Shown: positions 8,519 to 17,806, counted from the first letter of the stretch. The stretch is 64,000 nt of DNA from Paracoccus sp. MBLB3053 (GCF_031822435.1 NZ_JAVQLW010000001.1:1185501-1249500), one strand, 5' to 3'. Made by a program: numbers and translations. Notes: generated by a model from the sequence alone, not told the origin.

Positions 8519-9794
8519 CGTTGTCGGTCGGGTTTGCGCGGCATGGATGGCCCCGTTCGACAAGTACGGCCGAGATGTCGTCATTGCGCTTGCCCAGGGC
8601 GTAATTCGCTGCGGACCAGCAGATCGATTCCAGCAGCGCATTGCCGCGCAAGACGGCATTCGTGCGCAGGATGGCCTGCAAACCCTCGGTCCCCAGCGGT
8701 TCGCCGCGGGGGTTTTCGCTATCGGTCAACCCATCGGAAGAAATGAACATCCGGTCGCCTTCGGCAAGGCTCAGCGCGATTTCTTCGAAATGGGCCTCGG
8801 CAAAGACGCCGACCGGCATGCCGCCGTCGCCGATCAGCTCGATGCGCCCATCGGCCCGTTGAACGACCGGATGAGGATGGCCGGCCTGGACCAGACGGAC
8901 CTCTCCGCTGGAGATGTCGAGATCGGCATAGATCATGGTGAAATAGGCATCCGTCCGAACCTCGTCGATCATCAGCCGGTTCAGATGGCGCATGATCTCG
9001 GCGGGCGAGCGCGCTTCGTGCCGGCCCCGTTTCGACACGCGAACGGCGATATTGTGTTCGGCCGTGCCCGAGAGCAGCGCGGCGAGCCGGGCGCTGAGAA
9101 GGGCCGCGGCCACGCCATGCCCAGAAACGTCCAGCGCGAAAAGCCCGACCCGCCGGGCGTTGATCGGAAAAAAGCCAACCAGGTCCCCCCCGATATGACC
9201 GGCCGGACGCATCAGCAGCGAAATGTCGAAATCCCCGAAACGGCCGTTCCTTTCGCTGACCAGGCTCTGCTGAAGCCGTTGTGCCTCGCGCAGGTCACGG
9301 TCGATCGCCGCTTCTCGTTCGCGCAGGCGGGACAGCGTTTCCTTGAGTTGCGCATTCGCTGACCGCAGGCTGTCCTCCATGCGCAGCACCCGTTCTCCTG
9401 CGGAAAGCCGGGCCAGCAATTCGGCCCCGGAGACGGGCTTTGTCAGGAAGTCGTCGGCACCAGCGCGCAGTCCCTCGGCCACATCGCGCTTGTCATCCCT
9501 TGAGGTCAGGAGAATGAAATAGCCGTAGCGATCCTGTCGCATGTTTCGAAAGTTCTGGCAGAATTCCAGCCCCGACCGGCCGGGTGCCATCCAGTCCGAG
9601 ATGACGAAATCGGGACGTCGTTCCGAACAGATCCGCATCGCCTCTGCCGTGCTTGCGGCTTCCAGCACGTCATAGCCCGCGCGCCTTAGCTGGACCGCCA
9701 GCGCGCGGCGCTGCGCCCGGCTGTCATCCACCAGCAGGATAAGCCGCCAGAAAGGCTGATTGGAGAGAGATGAAGGGTTCGCGGGTTCTGTCAT
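8454..9794 (-). CDS. Response regulator fused to PP2C/SpoIIE serine phosphatase (RbaY-like)
   Basis: 446 residues. An N-terminal receiver domain (about 17-135) has LVDDS with D23/D24, phosphoacceptor D67 in ISDWMAPG, T97 and K119. A linker with heptad-like LRSANAQLKETLSRL suggests a coiled coil. The C-terminal PP2C domain keeps the metal-binding aspartates in ALDVSGHG, SSDGLTD and RNDDISAV. Family knowledge: such proteins dephosphorylate an anti-sigma antagonist when the receiver is phosphorylated; RbaY of Rhodobacter capsulatus, in a partner-switching system, has this architecture. An Hpt gene is divergent, 120 bp away. No STAS or anti-sigma kinase gene is in the window. Confidence 0.9.
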   Translation of the reverse strand: MTEPANPSSLSNQPFWRLILLVDDSRAQRRALAVQLRRAGYDVLEAASTAEAMRICSERRPDFVISDWMAPGRSGLEFCQNFRNMRQDRYGYFILLTSRDDKRDVAEGLRAGADDFLTKPVSGAELLARLSAGERVLRMEDSLRSANAQLKETLSRLREREAAIDRDLREAQRLQQSLVSERNGRFGDFDISLLMRPAGHIGGDLVGFFPINARRVGLFALDVSGHGVAAALLSARLAALLSGTAEHNIAVRVSKRGRHEARSPAEIMRHLNRLMIDEVRTDAYFTMIYADLDISSGEVRLVQAGHPHPVVQRADGRIELIGDGGMPVGVFAEAHFEEIALSLAEGDRMFISSDGLTDSENPRGEPLGTEGLQAILRTNAVLRGNALLESICWSAANYALGKRNDDISAVLVERGHPCRANPTDNVTAFPALVQQRPGNQDRPEDH

Positions 9795-9914
9795 GAAAAG
9801 ATCTCTATGACAGGGGCGCTGAAGGTTCTGTTAATAGGAAGAATTGTCGGCATCTGCGCGCCCCGACGCGTTCCTGTGCTACGAGAAGGCGATGATTCTT
9901 CCTGAGGTTGAAAA

Positions 9915-10262
9915 ATGCTGGATTGGGGCCGCATCCACGAGTTGCGCGAGGAAGTGGGCGAGGATGAGTTTTCGCTGATCCTCGACCTCTTTCTGGACGA
10001 GGTCGAAGGCGTCGTGATGCGTCTTGCGGGCCGCGAACCTGCCCGTCTCGCCAGCGATCTGCATTTCCTGGTCGGCTGCGCCAGGAACCTGGGCTTCCGT
10101 AGCTTCGACAGGATCTGCGTCCGGTCAGAGCGGCTGGCCTGCAATGATCGGGCAGACGAAATCAGGCTTGATGAGCTGATCGCCTGCTATGCCTCTTCCA
10201 AGCGGGCATTGTTCCAAGGGCTTCAGGCCGATCAGCTCGGCGAAGGGCGGTGGCGGGCCTGA
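9915..10262 (+). CDS. Hpt (histidine phosphotransfer) domain protein
   Basis: 115 residues, the size of one helical-bundle Hpt domain. The motif DLHFLVGCARNLGF matches the family pattern HxLKGxxxxxG, with H50 as phospho-acceptor; the usual Lys after Leu is Val here. GAGG lies eight bases before the ATG. It is divergent from the receiver-PP2C gene, so a phosphorelay from this Hpt to that receiver is a reasonable inference. No sensor kinase is nearby. Confidence 0.82.
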   Translation: MLDWGRIHELREEVGEDEFSLILDLFLDEVEGVVMRLAGREPARLASDLHFLVGCARNLGFRSFDRICVRSERLACNDRADEIRLDELIACYASSKRALFQGLQADQLGEGRWRA

Positions 10263-10270
10263 GCGGCCCG
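10254..10270. terminator. Hairpin between convergent Hpt and ilvA genes
   Basis: CGGGCC and GGCCCG form a perfect six-base stem around TGAGC at the end of the Hpt gene. There is no T run, so termination is only plausible. Confidence 0.35.
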
Positions 10271-10280
10271 ACCCTGTTTC

Positions 10281-11519
10281 TCAGATCAGGAATTCCGCCA
10301 GTACCGGATCGCGGGTGATGTCGCGATGCTTGATCCCGGCCTCGTCAAGTCGGTCGCGCAGCAGATCCAGATTTTCGGGGCGTGTCGTTTCGATCCCGAT
10401 CAGGATCGAACCGAAGTTGCGGGCCGATTTCTTGAGATATTCGAACCGCGCGATGTCGTCTTCCGGCCCGAGAAGCTGCAGGAAGTCCCGCAGCGCACCG
10501 GGGCGTTGTGGCATCCGCAGGATGAAATAGCGCTTTAGCCCCGAAAACCTCTGGGCGCGCTCTTTCACTTCTGGCAGGCGCTCGAAGTCGAAATTGCCAC
10601 CCGAGCAGACGCAGACGATGCGCTTCCCGGCAAGATCGGGAATGTCGCGCAGGACATCGACCGCAAGCGCGCCTGCGGGTTCCAGAACGATGCCTTCGAT
10701 GTTCAGCATCTCGAGCATCGTGGCGCAGATCCTGTCTTCGGGGGCGGCATGGACCTGGCAAGCCGAAAAACGCCGAAGTGCGTCGAAGGGCAGGGCACCG
10801 ATCCGGGCAACTGCCGCGCCGTCCACGAATGTGTCGACCGAGGGCAGGGTGACTGGTGCGCCCGCCACAAGTGCCTCTCGTAGGCTGGCGCCGCCTTCCG
10901 GCTCGGCGAATTCGATCTGCGTCGCAGGGGACAGTTCGCCAAGCAGGCGCGTCACCCCGGCCGACAACCCGCCGCCACCGACCGGCAGGACGACCAGGTC
11001 AGGTGCGACCCCCAACTGGGTCAGGATTTCCAGCCCGACGGTCGCCTGTCCTTCGATGATGTCCGGGTCATCGAAGGGCGAAAGAAAGGCCGCGCCCTCG
11101 GTCCGCGCGAATTCCTGCGCGGCGGCAAGCGTCTGGTCGAAATAGTCGCCGGTCAGAACGATCTCGACCGCGCCGCCACCAAATATGCGGGTCTTGTCGA
11201 TCTTCTGTTTCGGGGTGGTGACCGGCATGAAGATCGTGCCCTTGGCCCCGAAATGGCGGCAGGCGAAGGCCATGCCCTGCGCGTGGTTTCCGGCGCTTGC
11301 GCAGACGAAATGGCCCTGCGCACCCGCGCCGATCTTGCGCATGGCGTTGAAGGCCCCGCGCAGCTTGTAGCTGCGCACCGGGGTCAGGTCTTCGCGTTTC
11401 AGCCAGATCTCGGCGCCGTATTTCGCCGAGAGATGGTCGTTCTTTTGCAGGGGCGTCGGCTCGAAGAGATCGCGCAGCGCGAGCTCTGCCTGGCGGACAG
11501 AGGCGGCAAAGTTTTCCAT
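10281..11519 (-). CDS. ilvA: Threonine ammonia-lyase (threonine dehydratase)
   Basis: PLP enzyme converting threonine to 2-oxobutanoate and ammonia, the first step of isoleucine synthesis. About 412 residues from ATG 11519; the frame opens 21 codons earlier but MENFAASVRQAE is the natural start. PLP lysine K52 sits in RSYKLRGAFN, the Ser/Gly phosphate loop in ASAGNHAQG, and the glycine-rich PVGGGGLSAG follows. The C-terminal 80 residues (RYFILRMPQRPGALRDFL) are an ACT-like regulatory domain, shorter than the double domain of E. coli IlvA. It stands alone, between the Hpt gene and the argG leader. Confidence 0.93.
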   Translation of the reverse strand: MENFAASVRQAELALRDLFEPTPLQKNDHLSAKYGAEIWLKREDLTPVRSYKLRGAFNAMRKIGAGAQGHFVCASAGNHAQGMAFACRHFGAKGTIFMPVTTPKQKIDKTRIFGGGAVEIVLTGDYFDQTLAAAQEFARTEGAAFLSPFDDPDIIEGQATVGLEILTQLGVAPDLVVLPVGGGGLSAGVTRLLGELSPATQIEFAEPEGGASLREALVAGAPVTLPSVDTFVDGAAVARIGALPFDALRRFSACQVHAAPEDRICATMLEMLNIEGIVLEPAGALAVDVLRDIPDLAGKRIVCVCSGGNFDFERLPEVKERAQRFSGLKRYFILRMPQRPGALRDFLQLLGPEDDIARFEYLKKSARNFGSILIGIETTRPENLDLLRDRLDEAGIKHRDITRDPVLAEFLI

Positions 11520-11900
11520 AGGCCGCCAATGGCCCGAAATGCACGATTTGGCAAGCGCCGTCGCGCCATGCGTCGTGATCAACCTGCCGCATGCGGATAA
11601 GCGGCGGCACCTCGATCCCGGACTGCGCCAGGAACCGAACTGGCGGCGGTCAAACGTGATGGGGTGCGAGGCCCGTGCAGCTTTGCTTGTCAGCGGGTGG
11701 CCCCGTCAGGATGGTTGGTATGACATATGGCGACACGGCTTGCCGAACATCAGATAGAATCTGCTAGGGGGGCTGGAAAACCATGGGTCCTGCCTGCTGG
11801 ATTTCCCCATGTTTTTCGCAGCGCCTATTTTCCCCCTTCCCCTTGTGACACGCGGCGAATGGGCCTATTCCCTGCCGAAATTCCACAGAGGGATACCTGC
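11520..11900. other. Gene-free region between divergent ilvA and argG
   Basis: 381 bp with no coding frame I can support. It holds the divergent promoters, a TAGAAT -10-like box at 11755-11760 and a hairpin with a T run at 11777-11816 in the likely argG leader. Confidence 0.6.
11777..11816 (+). promoter_or_regulatory. Terminator-like hairpin in argG leader
   Basis: CATGGG (11782-11787) pairs with CCCATG (11806-11811), the stem is extended by flanking A and T tracts, and TTTTT follows at 11812-11816. It lies about 85 bases before the argG start and would sit inside the transcript if initiation follows TAGAAT at 11755. An attenuator is possible; no alternative antiterminator pairing was worked out. 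Confidence 0.4.
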
Positions 11901-13127
11901 ATGTCCGACGCGCCGAAGAAAGTCGTCCTTGCCTATTCGGGCGGGCTCGACACCTCGATCATCCTGAAATGGCTGCAGACCGAATACGGCTGCGAGGTCA
12001 TCACCTTCACCGCCGACCTGGGCCAGGGCGAAGAACTTGAGCCGGCGCGCGCCAAGGCCGAGCTTCTGGGCATCAAGCCCGAGAACATCCATATCGTCGA
12101 CGTGCGCGAGGAATTCGTGCGCGACTTCGTCTTCCCGATGTTCCGCGCCAACGCGCTTTACGAAGGCCTGTATCTGCTCGGCACCTCGATCGCCCGTCCG
12201 CTGATCTCGAAGCATCTCGTCGAGATCGCGCACAAGCACGGCGCCGATGCCGTGGCGCATGGCGCGACCGGCAAGGGCAACGACCAGGTCCGTTTCGAGC
12301 TTTCGGCCTATGCGCTGGACCCCTCGATCAAGGTGATCGCACCCTGGCGCGAATGGGACCTGACCTCGCGCACCAAGCTGATCGAATTCGCCGAGCAGAA
12401 CCAGATCCCGATCGCCAAGGACAAGCGCGGCGAGGCGCCGTTCTCGGTCGACGCGAACCTCCTGCACACCTCGTCCGAGGGCAAGGCGCTGGAAAACCCG
12501 GCCGAGGCCGCGCCGGAATATGTCTATCAGCGCACGGTTTCCCCCGAGGAAGCGCCGAACGAGCCGGAATTCGTCGAGATCACCTTCGAGAAGGGCGATG
12601 CCGTCGCGATCAATGGCGAGGCGATGTCGCCGGCGACCATCCTGACCAAGCTCAACGAACTGGGTGGCAAGCACGGCATCGGCCGCCTGGACTTCGTCGA
12701 GAACCGCTTCGTCGGCATGAAGTCGCGCGGCATCTACGAGACCCCCGGCGGCACGGTCCTCCTGGAGGCCCATCGCGGGATCGAGCAGATCACGCTGGAT
12801 GCCGGCGCGGGTCACCTCAAGGACTCGATCATGCCGCGCTATGCCGAGCTGATCTATAACGGCTTCTGGTTCTCGCCCGAGCGCGAGATGCTGCAGGCCC
12901 TGATCGACAAGTCGCAGGAGCATGTCACCGGCACCGTCCGGCTGAAGCTCTACAAGGGTTCGGCGAATTGCGTCGGCCGCTGGTCGGACCATTCGCTTTA
13001 CAGCGAGAAGCACGTCACCTTCGAGGAAGATGCCGGGGCCTATGACCAGAAGGACGCGGCGGGCTTCATCAAGCTGAACGCGTTGCGCCTGAAGCTGATC
13101 GCCACGCGGAATGCGCGGGTGAAATAA
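11901..13127 (+). CDS. argG: Argininosuccinate synthase
   Basis: Condenses citrulline and aspartate using ATP in arginine synthesis. 408 residues, the standard length of the short (non-E. coli) type. The N-terminal PP-loop AYSGGLDTS binds [17 protein letters not shown] and [12 protein letters not shown] are family signatures. An upstream in-frame extension exists, but ATG 11901 has AGAGGGA seven bases ahead and starts the conserved protein. It is transcribed alone, ending in a perfect ten-base hairpin. Confidence 0.97.
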   Translation: MSDAPKKVVLAYSGGLDTSIILKWLQTEYGCEVITFTADLGQGEELEPARAKAELLGIKPENIHIVDVREEFVRDFVFPMFRANALYEGLYLLGTSIARPLISKHLVEIAHKHGADAVAHGATGKGNDQVRFELSAYALDPSIKVIAPWREWDLTSRTKLIEFAEQNQIPIAKDKRGEAPFSVDANLLHTSSEGKALENPAEAAPEYVYQRTVSPEEAPNEPEFVEITFEKGDAVAINGEAMSPATILTKLNELGGKHGIGRLDFVENRFVGMKSRGIYETPGGTVLLEAHRGIEQITLDAGAGHLKDSIMPRYAELIYNGFWFSPEREMLQALIDKSQEHVTGTVRLKLYKGSANCVGRWSDHSLYSEKHVTFEEDAGAYDQKDAAGFIKLNALRLKLIATRNARVK

Positions 13128-13132
13128 AGCGG

Positions 13133-13166
13133 CGGCGCAGCGGGAACGAATGATCTCGCTGCGCCG
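13133..13166 (+). terminator. Hairpin after argG
   Basis: CGGCGCAGCG (13133-13142) pairs perfectly with CGCTGCGCCG (13157-13166) across a 14-base loop. No T run follows, so it may terminate weakly or protect the argG 3' end. Confidence 0.45.
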
Positions 13167-13204
13167 TTATGGCTGGCCGGAAGCATCAAGAGGAGTCCGC
13201 CCTC

Positions 13205-13609
13205 ATGTCCGACCGCTATTCCGTCTCCTGCGATTGTGGAAGCGTCGAGATGGTTCTGATTGGCGAGCCGCGTGTTCGCGGGCATTGCCACTGTCAGGAT
13301 TGCCGCACCCTGCTGGATATCCCATACCACTCTGTTACCGCATGGAACCCCGATCAGGTCGAAATTGCGCGTGGCCACGACCTTCTGTCCCAGTTCCGGC
13401 ATCCACGGCTGTCGATGAAGAAGGTTTTCTGTTCGAATTGTGGTGAGGTGATCTACAATACGAACGCAATGGACTGGCGCGTCGTGTCGCAGCATCTGAT
13501 TGCCAAGAACTACGGAAATACCTTGCCCGACACGCTGCGGTCCATGAGCCATTTCCACTATGCCTCACGGCTGATCGACGTGGCCGACGATTTGCCCAAA
13601 AAGCCTTGA
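13205..13609 (+). CDS. GFA-family zinc-binding protein
   Basis: 134 residues of the GFA/CENP-V fold, related to glutathione-dependent formaldehyde-activating enzyme. The structural zinc ligands are present: C9 and C11 (CDCGS), C28, C30 and C33 (CHCQDC) and C76/C79 (CSNCGE). AGGAG at 13191 supports ATG 13205. Most members have no proven reaction, and I would not infer formaldehyde activation from the fold alone, though sarcosine oxidase further along the window can release formaldehyde. Confidence 0.85.
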   Translation: MSDRYSVSCDCGSVEMVLIGEPRVRGHCHCQDCRTLLDIPYHSVTAWNPDQVEIARGHDLLSQFRHPRLSMKKVFCSNCGEVIYNTNAMDWRVVSQHLIAKNYGNTLPDTLRSMSHFHYASRLIDVADDLPKKP

Positions 13610-13659
13610 TGCGGATTCGTATTCCTCCGCCATGCTGATTTGTCGACGAAAGCGCCATC

Positions 13660-14202
13660 ATGTCCTCACAGAGCCAGACCGCCCATATCGCCATCGTCAC
13701 CGTATCGGACCGCGCAAGTCGTGGTGAATATGAGGACAAGGGCGGGCCGGGCGCTGAAGACTGGCTGCGCGCCACGATCACCTCACCGATCGAAATCACC
13801 CGCATCATCATTCCCGATGGCCGCGAGATCGTCGCTGAAACGCTGTGCGATCTGGCCGACGACCGGGCGGCCGACCTGATCCTGATCACCGGTGGAACTG
13901 GACCATCGCCGCGTGACCTGACCCCCGAAGCCATGGCCGATGTCATGGAAAAGGAGTTGCCGGGCTTTGGCGAGGAGATGCGCCGTGCCAGCCTGCGCGA
14001 AGTGCCGACGGCCATTCTTTCGCGCCAGACGGCGGGCATTCGGGGTGCCACGCTGATGATCACCATCCCGGGCAAGCCCTCGGCGATCGCGACCTGCCTC
14101 GACGCGGTGTTTGCGGCGGTGCCCTACTGCCTTGACCTGATCGGTGCGGCCCGGATCGAGACCGATCCTCGGCGCATCGTTGCCTTTCGTCCCAAGGCAT
14201 AG
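13660..14202 (+). CDS. moaB: Molybdenum cofactor biosynthesis protein MoaB/Mog
   Basis: 180-residue MoCF-domain protein that adenylylates molybdopterin during molybdenum cofactor assembly. Motifs: TVSDRASRGEYEDKGG at the N-terminus, the core TGGTGPSPRDLTPEA and the IPGKPSA segment. Length fits the Mog subgroup. No other moa or moe gene is in view. It lies 50 bp after the GFA gene on the same strand. Confidence 0.92.
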   Translation: MSSQSQTAHIAIVTVSDRASRGEYEDKGGPGAEDWLRATITSPIEITRIIIPDGREIVAETLCDLADDRAADLILITGGTGPSPRDLTPEAMADVMEKELPGFGEEMRRASLREVPTAILSRQTAGIRGATLMITIPGKPSAIATCLDAVFAAVPYCLDLIGAARIETDPRRIVAFRPKA

Positions 14203-14307
14203 TCTTCGCGCGGAAAACTGGACAAATTCCCGTGCCTCGTGTCCGATGGCCCTTGGCGGCCGACCCGTACGGGGCAGGCCAATGTCACGGGAAAGGACGG
14301 AGCGGCA

Positions 14308-15216
14308 ATGGCCGATGATCCCTACAGCGCGTTGGGTCTCAGCAAGAATGCGAGTCAGGACGAAATCAAGAAGGCCTATCGCAGGATCGCCAAGACTGAC
14401 CATCCGGACCTTAATCCCGATCCCGCGGCGCATGAGCGCTTCAAGGCCGCCTCCTCTGCCTATGATCTGCTGAAGGACCCCGACCAGCGCGCCCGTTTCG
14501 ACCGGGGCGAAATAGACGCCTCGGGGCAGGAACGCCCGCAGCGGCAGTATTACCGGGACTTCGCGCAAGCGGGCGACAATCCCTATCGCGCGGGGGCTCA
14601 GGACTTCGAGGATCTGTCGGATGTCTTCTCGGATCTCTTCGGGCAGGGCGCCTCGCGACGCCGGGCTGGGGCGCGCAGTTTCGACATGCGGGGGCAGGAT
14701 CAGCGCTTCACCATGGAAATCGACTTCATGACGGCGGCTCGTGGCGGAAACACGCGGATCACGATGCCCGACGGTGCGCTGCTGGACGTCAAGATCCCGG
14801 AAGGCGCGCGTGACGGCCAGATCATCCGCCTGCGCGGCAAGGGCGGTCCCGGCTATGGCGATGGCGGTCCGGGCGACGCGCTGCTGACGCTGATCGTGGC
14901 CGAAGATCCCGACTGGCGGCGTGATGGCGACGATCTTGAGACGACCTTGCCCATCACGATCGACGAGGCGATCCTTGGTGGCAAGGTCGAGGCCCAGACG
15001 ATCGACGGGCCGGTGATGCTGACGGTTCCGCGCGGCGCCAATACCGGCCAGAAGCTTCGGCTGAAGGGCAGGGGGCTCAAGGGCGCGGGCGGCAAGCGGG
15101 GCGATCAGCATGTGGTGCTCAAGGTCGTCATGCCTTCCCACGTGGATGACGAACTCGCGCGGTTCATGGAAACCTGGCGCGAGGACCATGCCTACGATCC
15201 GAGGAGGGGGAAATGA
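14308..15216 (+). CDS. cbpA: DnaJ-family co-chaperone CbpA
   Basis: 302 residues. The J domain occupies about 1-70 with the HPD motif in TDHPDLNPD, which stimulates the DnaK ATPase. A Gly/Asp-rich linker follows, then the two C-terminal substrate-binding beta domains (KIPEGARDGQIIRLRGKG, TVPRGANTGQKLRLKGRG). The zinc-finger domain of DnaJ is absent, which defines the CbpA type. ATG 14308 has CGGAG seven bases ahead. The stop overlaps the start of cbpM in ATGA. Confidence 0.92.
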   Translation: MADDPYSALGLSKNASQDEIKKAYRRIAKTDHPDLNPDPAAHERFKAASSAYDLLKDPDQRARFDRGEIDASGQERPQRQYYRDFAQAGDNPYRAGAQDFEDLSDVFSDLFGQGASRRRAGARSFDMRGQDQRFTMEIDFMTAARGGNTRITMPDGALLDVKIPEGARDGQIIRLRGKGGPGYGDGGPGDALLTLIVAEDPDWRRDGDDLETTLPITIDEAILGGKVEAQTIDGPVMLTVPRGANTGQKLRLKGRGLKGAGGKRGDQHVVLKVVMPSHVDDELARFMETWREDHAYDPRRGK

Positions 15217-15563
15217 CGCGCAGGCATTACACCCTGACCGAAACCCTGATCGAGGTGCCGGATCTCACCCGCGAACAGCTTGAGGGCTATATCGAAGGGG
15301 GCGTCGTGCTGCCCGTCCAATCCGAGACGGGGCCGCTGTTTCGCGAACTGGACATCGCGCGGCTGCATCTCGTCGTGGATCTGGCCGAAGGATATCATCT
15401 GGACGCAGAGGGCCTGTCGCTTGTCCTCTCGCTCGTGGATCAGTTGCACGGGCTGCGCGGGGACATGCGGGCCATTCTGGACGCAGTGGCGCGCGAGCCT
15501 GCCGAAACGCGCAATCGGCTGAAGACGGCGATCCGAGAGATCCGCATCGTGGATCGCGATTAA
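15213..15563 (+). CDS. cbpM: Chaperone modulator CbpM
   Basis: 116-residue MerR-like modulator; CbpM binds the CbpA J domain and inhibits its action on DnaK. The N-terminal half (TETLIEVPDLTREQLEGYIEGG) fits a winged-helix-like domain and the rest is helical. The identification rests mainly on position: it overlaps cbpA by four bases, as expected for a stoichiometric inhibitor pair. Confidence 0.85.
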   Translation: MTRRHYTLTETLIEVPDLTREQLEGYIEGGVVLPVQSETGPLFRELDIARLHLVVDLAEGYHLDAEGLSLVLSLVDQLHGLRGDMRAILDAVAREPAETRNRLKTAIREIRIVDRD

Positions 15564-15581
15564 AGGTCATCAAAGCGTCAC
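15564..15581 (+). promoter_or_regulatory. Possible Pho box ahead of phytase-like gene
   Basis: GGTCAT and CGTCAC, with GTCA repeated at 11-bp spacing, resemble the PhoB direct repeat (CTGTCAT N4 CTGTCAC; ten of fourteen positions match). It lies about 70 bp before the ATG. One degenerate site is weak evidence. Confidence 0.35.
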
Positions 15582-15649
15582 GGCGGCGACAAGACGCTGT
15601 TACATGGTGGCGCGACACCCCCGGGGACCCTCCAACCCCCGAGGTAAAC

Positions 15650-17806
15650 ATGCAGTTTCGCCTGACATTCTGCTCACTCATTGCCCTTGCGGCCGCTTCT
15701 CCGGCCATTGCTGAGCCTGTCTTCAACCGGATCTCCAGCTTTGCCACGGCGGAGAACATGGCTGCGGGAGAGGATCGCGGCCGCGAGACTTCGGCCGAGA
15801 TCATGACCGCGAACGCCGACGGGATGGAGCTGATCTATTCGGACAGTCCGCTGAACGCGATCGGCCTCATTGACATCCGCGATCCGAATGCGCCGAAGCC
15901 GCTTGGCAATATCGCGATGGATGGCGAGCCGACGACGACCGTGGTCCTGGGCGGGACCGCCTTTGTCGGGGTGAATACCTCGGAAAGCTTCACGCAGCCA
16001 TCGGGCGTGCTGCGCTCGGTGGACCTGACCAGCAAAAGTGTTACAGCGAACTGCGATCTGGGGGGGCAGCCCGATTCCGTCGCCCTTTCGCCCAAGGGTG
16101 ACTGGCTGGCCGTCGCGATCGAAAACGAACGCGACGAAGAGATCAATGACGGCGCGCTGCCGCAGATGCCCGCGGGCTTCGTCGTTCGCCTTCCGATCAT
16201 GGATGGCCAGGTGGATTGTGCCGGCAAGCAGGTCGTCGAGTTGACCGGCCTGGCCGAGGTTGCGCCCGAGGATCCCGAACCCGAATATGTGGACTTCAAT
16301 GACAACGGCGACCTGGTCGTCACGCTGCAGGAAAACAACCACATCGTCGTGATCGGCGCGGATGGCGAAGTTGCTTCGCATTTCAGTGCTGGCGCGGTCG
16401 ACCTTGACGGCATCGACATCGAAAAGGACGGAAAGCTCGACTTCTCCGGCAGCCTGAAAGGTGTCGCGCGCGAGCCCGACACCGTCGCATGGATCGACAA
16501 TGACCACTTCGCGACTGCGAACGAGGGTGACTGGAAGGGAGGCTCGCGCGGCTTCACCATCTGGAACCGCGATGGCTCGGTCGTTTACGATGCAGGCGCG
16601 AGCTTCGAGCATGAAATCGTCCGGATCGGCCACTATCCCGAGGGCCGCTCGGGGAAGAAGGGTGTCGAGCCCGAAGCCTTGAAATATGCCGAGTTTGACG
16701 GTGAGAAGCTGCTTTTCGTCGGCTCCGAGCGCGGCAGCGTGATCGGCGTGTTCGATGTGGCAAATCCGGCCGAGCCGAAGCTTCGCCAGTTCCTGCCTTC
16801 TGGCATCGGACCGGAAGGACTGGTGGCGATCCCGCAGCGCAACCTGTTCGCCAGCGCCAACGAAACCGATCTGGGCGCGGACGGCGCCGCCCGTTCCCAT
16901 GTCATGATCTACGAGCGTGCCGAAGGTGAGCCCGCTTATCCGACGCTGATTTCGGACGGCGAGGACCTGATTGGCTGGGGCGCTATCTCGGGCCTGACCG
17001 TCGATGCCAAGGACCCCTCGGTTCTGTATGCGGTCAATGACAGCGCCTATGGCAAGGCGCCCTCGATCTACCGGATCGAGACGGGCTCCATGCCGGCCCG
17101 CATCACGTCGGTCATGGCCGTCTGCAAAGAGGGTGAACCTGTTGGCAAGCTCGATCTGGAAGGCATTGCCTCGGACGGGCAGGGCGGTTTCTGGCTGGCA
17201 AGCGAGGGAAATCCGGAAAAGGAAATCCCGCATCAGATCCTGCATGTCGATGCCGATGGCGAGGTTTCGCAGGCGATCGAGCTTCCGGCGGAACTGACGG
17301 CCCAATCGACCCGCTTCGGGCTCGAAGGGATCGCGATGGCTTCGGACGGAAAGCTCTGGATGGCTGTCCAGCGCGAATGGAAGGATGATCCAGAAGGCCG
17401 GACCAAGCTGCTGCAGTTCGATCCCGCCACCGGGGATTGGGCCGGCGTCCATTATCCACTGGAATCGGGCGAAGGCTGGGTCGGCCTGTCCGAGATAGCC
17501 ATTCACGGCGACAATCTCTACCTGATCGAGCGCGACAACCAGATCGGGCAGGCAGCCAAGCTGAAGCAGATCACCTCGGTTGCGCTGTCGGGGCTGAAGC
17601 CGGCACCGCTGGGCGGGGAATTGCCCCTGGTCGAAAAGAAGGTGGTGCGCGACCTGATCCCCGACCTGAAGCAGTGGAACGGCTATGTTCAGGACAAGGT
17701 CGAAAGCCTTGCCATTTCGCCCGACGGCACTGCCTGGGTCGCGACCGACAATGATGGCGTCGACGATGCCTCGGGCGAAACTTTCTTCTGGTCGTTCAAG
17801 ATGTAA
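15650..17806 (+). CDS. Secreted esterase-like/phytase-family beta-propeller protein
   Basis: 718 residues. A signal peptide ends at ASPAIA-EP, so the protein is periplasmic or secreted. Residues to about 400 form a propeller-like half resembling choice-of-anchor I proteins (SPLNAIGLIDIRDPNAPK, GGQPDSVALSPKG, PEGLVAIPQRN). The second half (GWGAISGLTVD, DLEGIASDGQGGFWLASEG, FGLEGIAMASDG, GWVGLSEIAIHGDNLYLIERDNQ) fits the esterase-like activity of phytase domain. A phosphate-ester target is suggested by the family and by the possible Pho box, not proven. It follows cbpM but with its own upstream region. Confidence 0.8.
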   Translation: MQFRLTFCSLIALAAASPAIAEPVFNRISSFATAENMAAGEDRGRETSAEIMTANADGMELIYSDSPLNAIGLIDIRDPNAPKPLGNIAMDGEPTTTVVLGGTAFVGVNTSESFTQPSGVLRSVDLTSKSVTANCDLGGQPDSVALSPKGDWLAVAIENERDEEINDGALPQMPAGFVVRLPIMDGQVDCAGKQVVELTGLAEVAPEDPEPEYVDFNDNGDLVVTLQENNHIVVIGADGEVASHFSAGAVDLDGIDIEKDGKLDFSGSLKGVAREPDTVAWIDNDHFATANEGDWKGGSRGFTIWNRDGSVVYDAGASFEHEIVRIGHYPEGRSGKKGVEPEALKYAEFDGEKLLFVGSERGSVIGVFDVANPAEPKLRQFLPSGIGPEGLVAIPQRNLFASANETDLGADGAARSHVMIYERAEGEPAYPTLISDGEDLIGWGAISGLTVDAKDPSVLYAVNDSAYGKAPSIYRIETGSMPARITSVMAVCKEGEPVGKLDLEGIASDGQGGFWLASEGNPEKEIPHQILHVDADGEVSQAIELPAELTAQSTRFGLEGIAMASDGKLWMAVQREWKDDPEGRTKLLQFDPATGDWAGVHYPLESGEGWVGLSEIAIHGDNLYLIERDNQIGQAAKLKQITSVALSGLKPAPLGGELPLVEKKVVRDLIPDLKQWNGYVQDKVESLAISPDGTAWVATDNDGVDDASGETFFWSFKM

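Noticed and set aside
11539-11757. 72-codon frame between ilvA and argG
   Set aside because: No ribosome site, no hydrophobic or conserved pattern, and it overlaps the likely promoter region.
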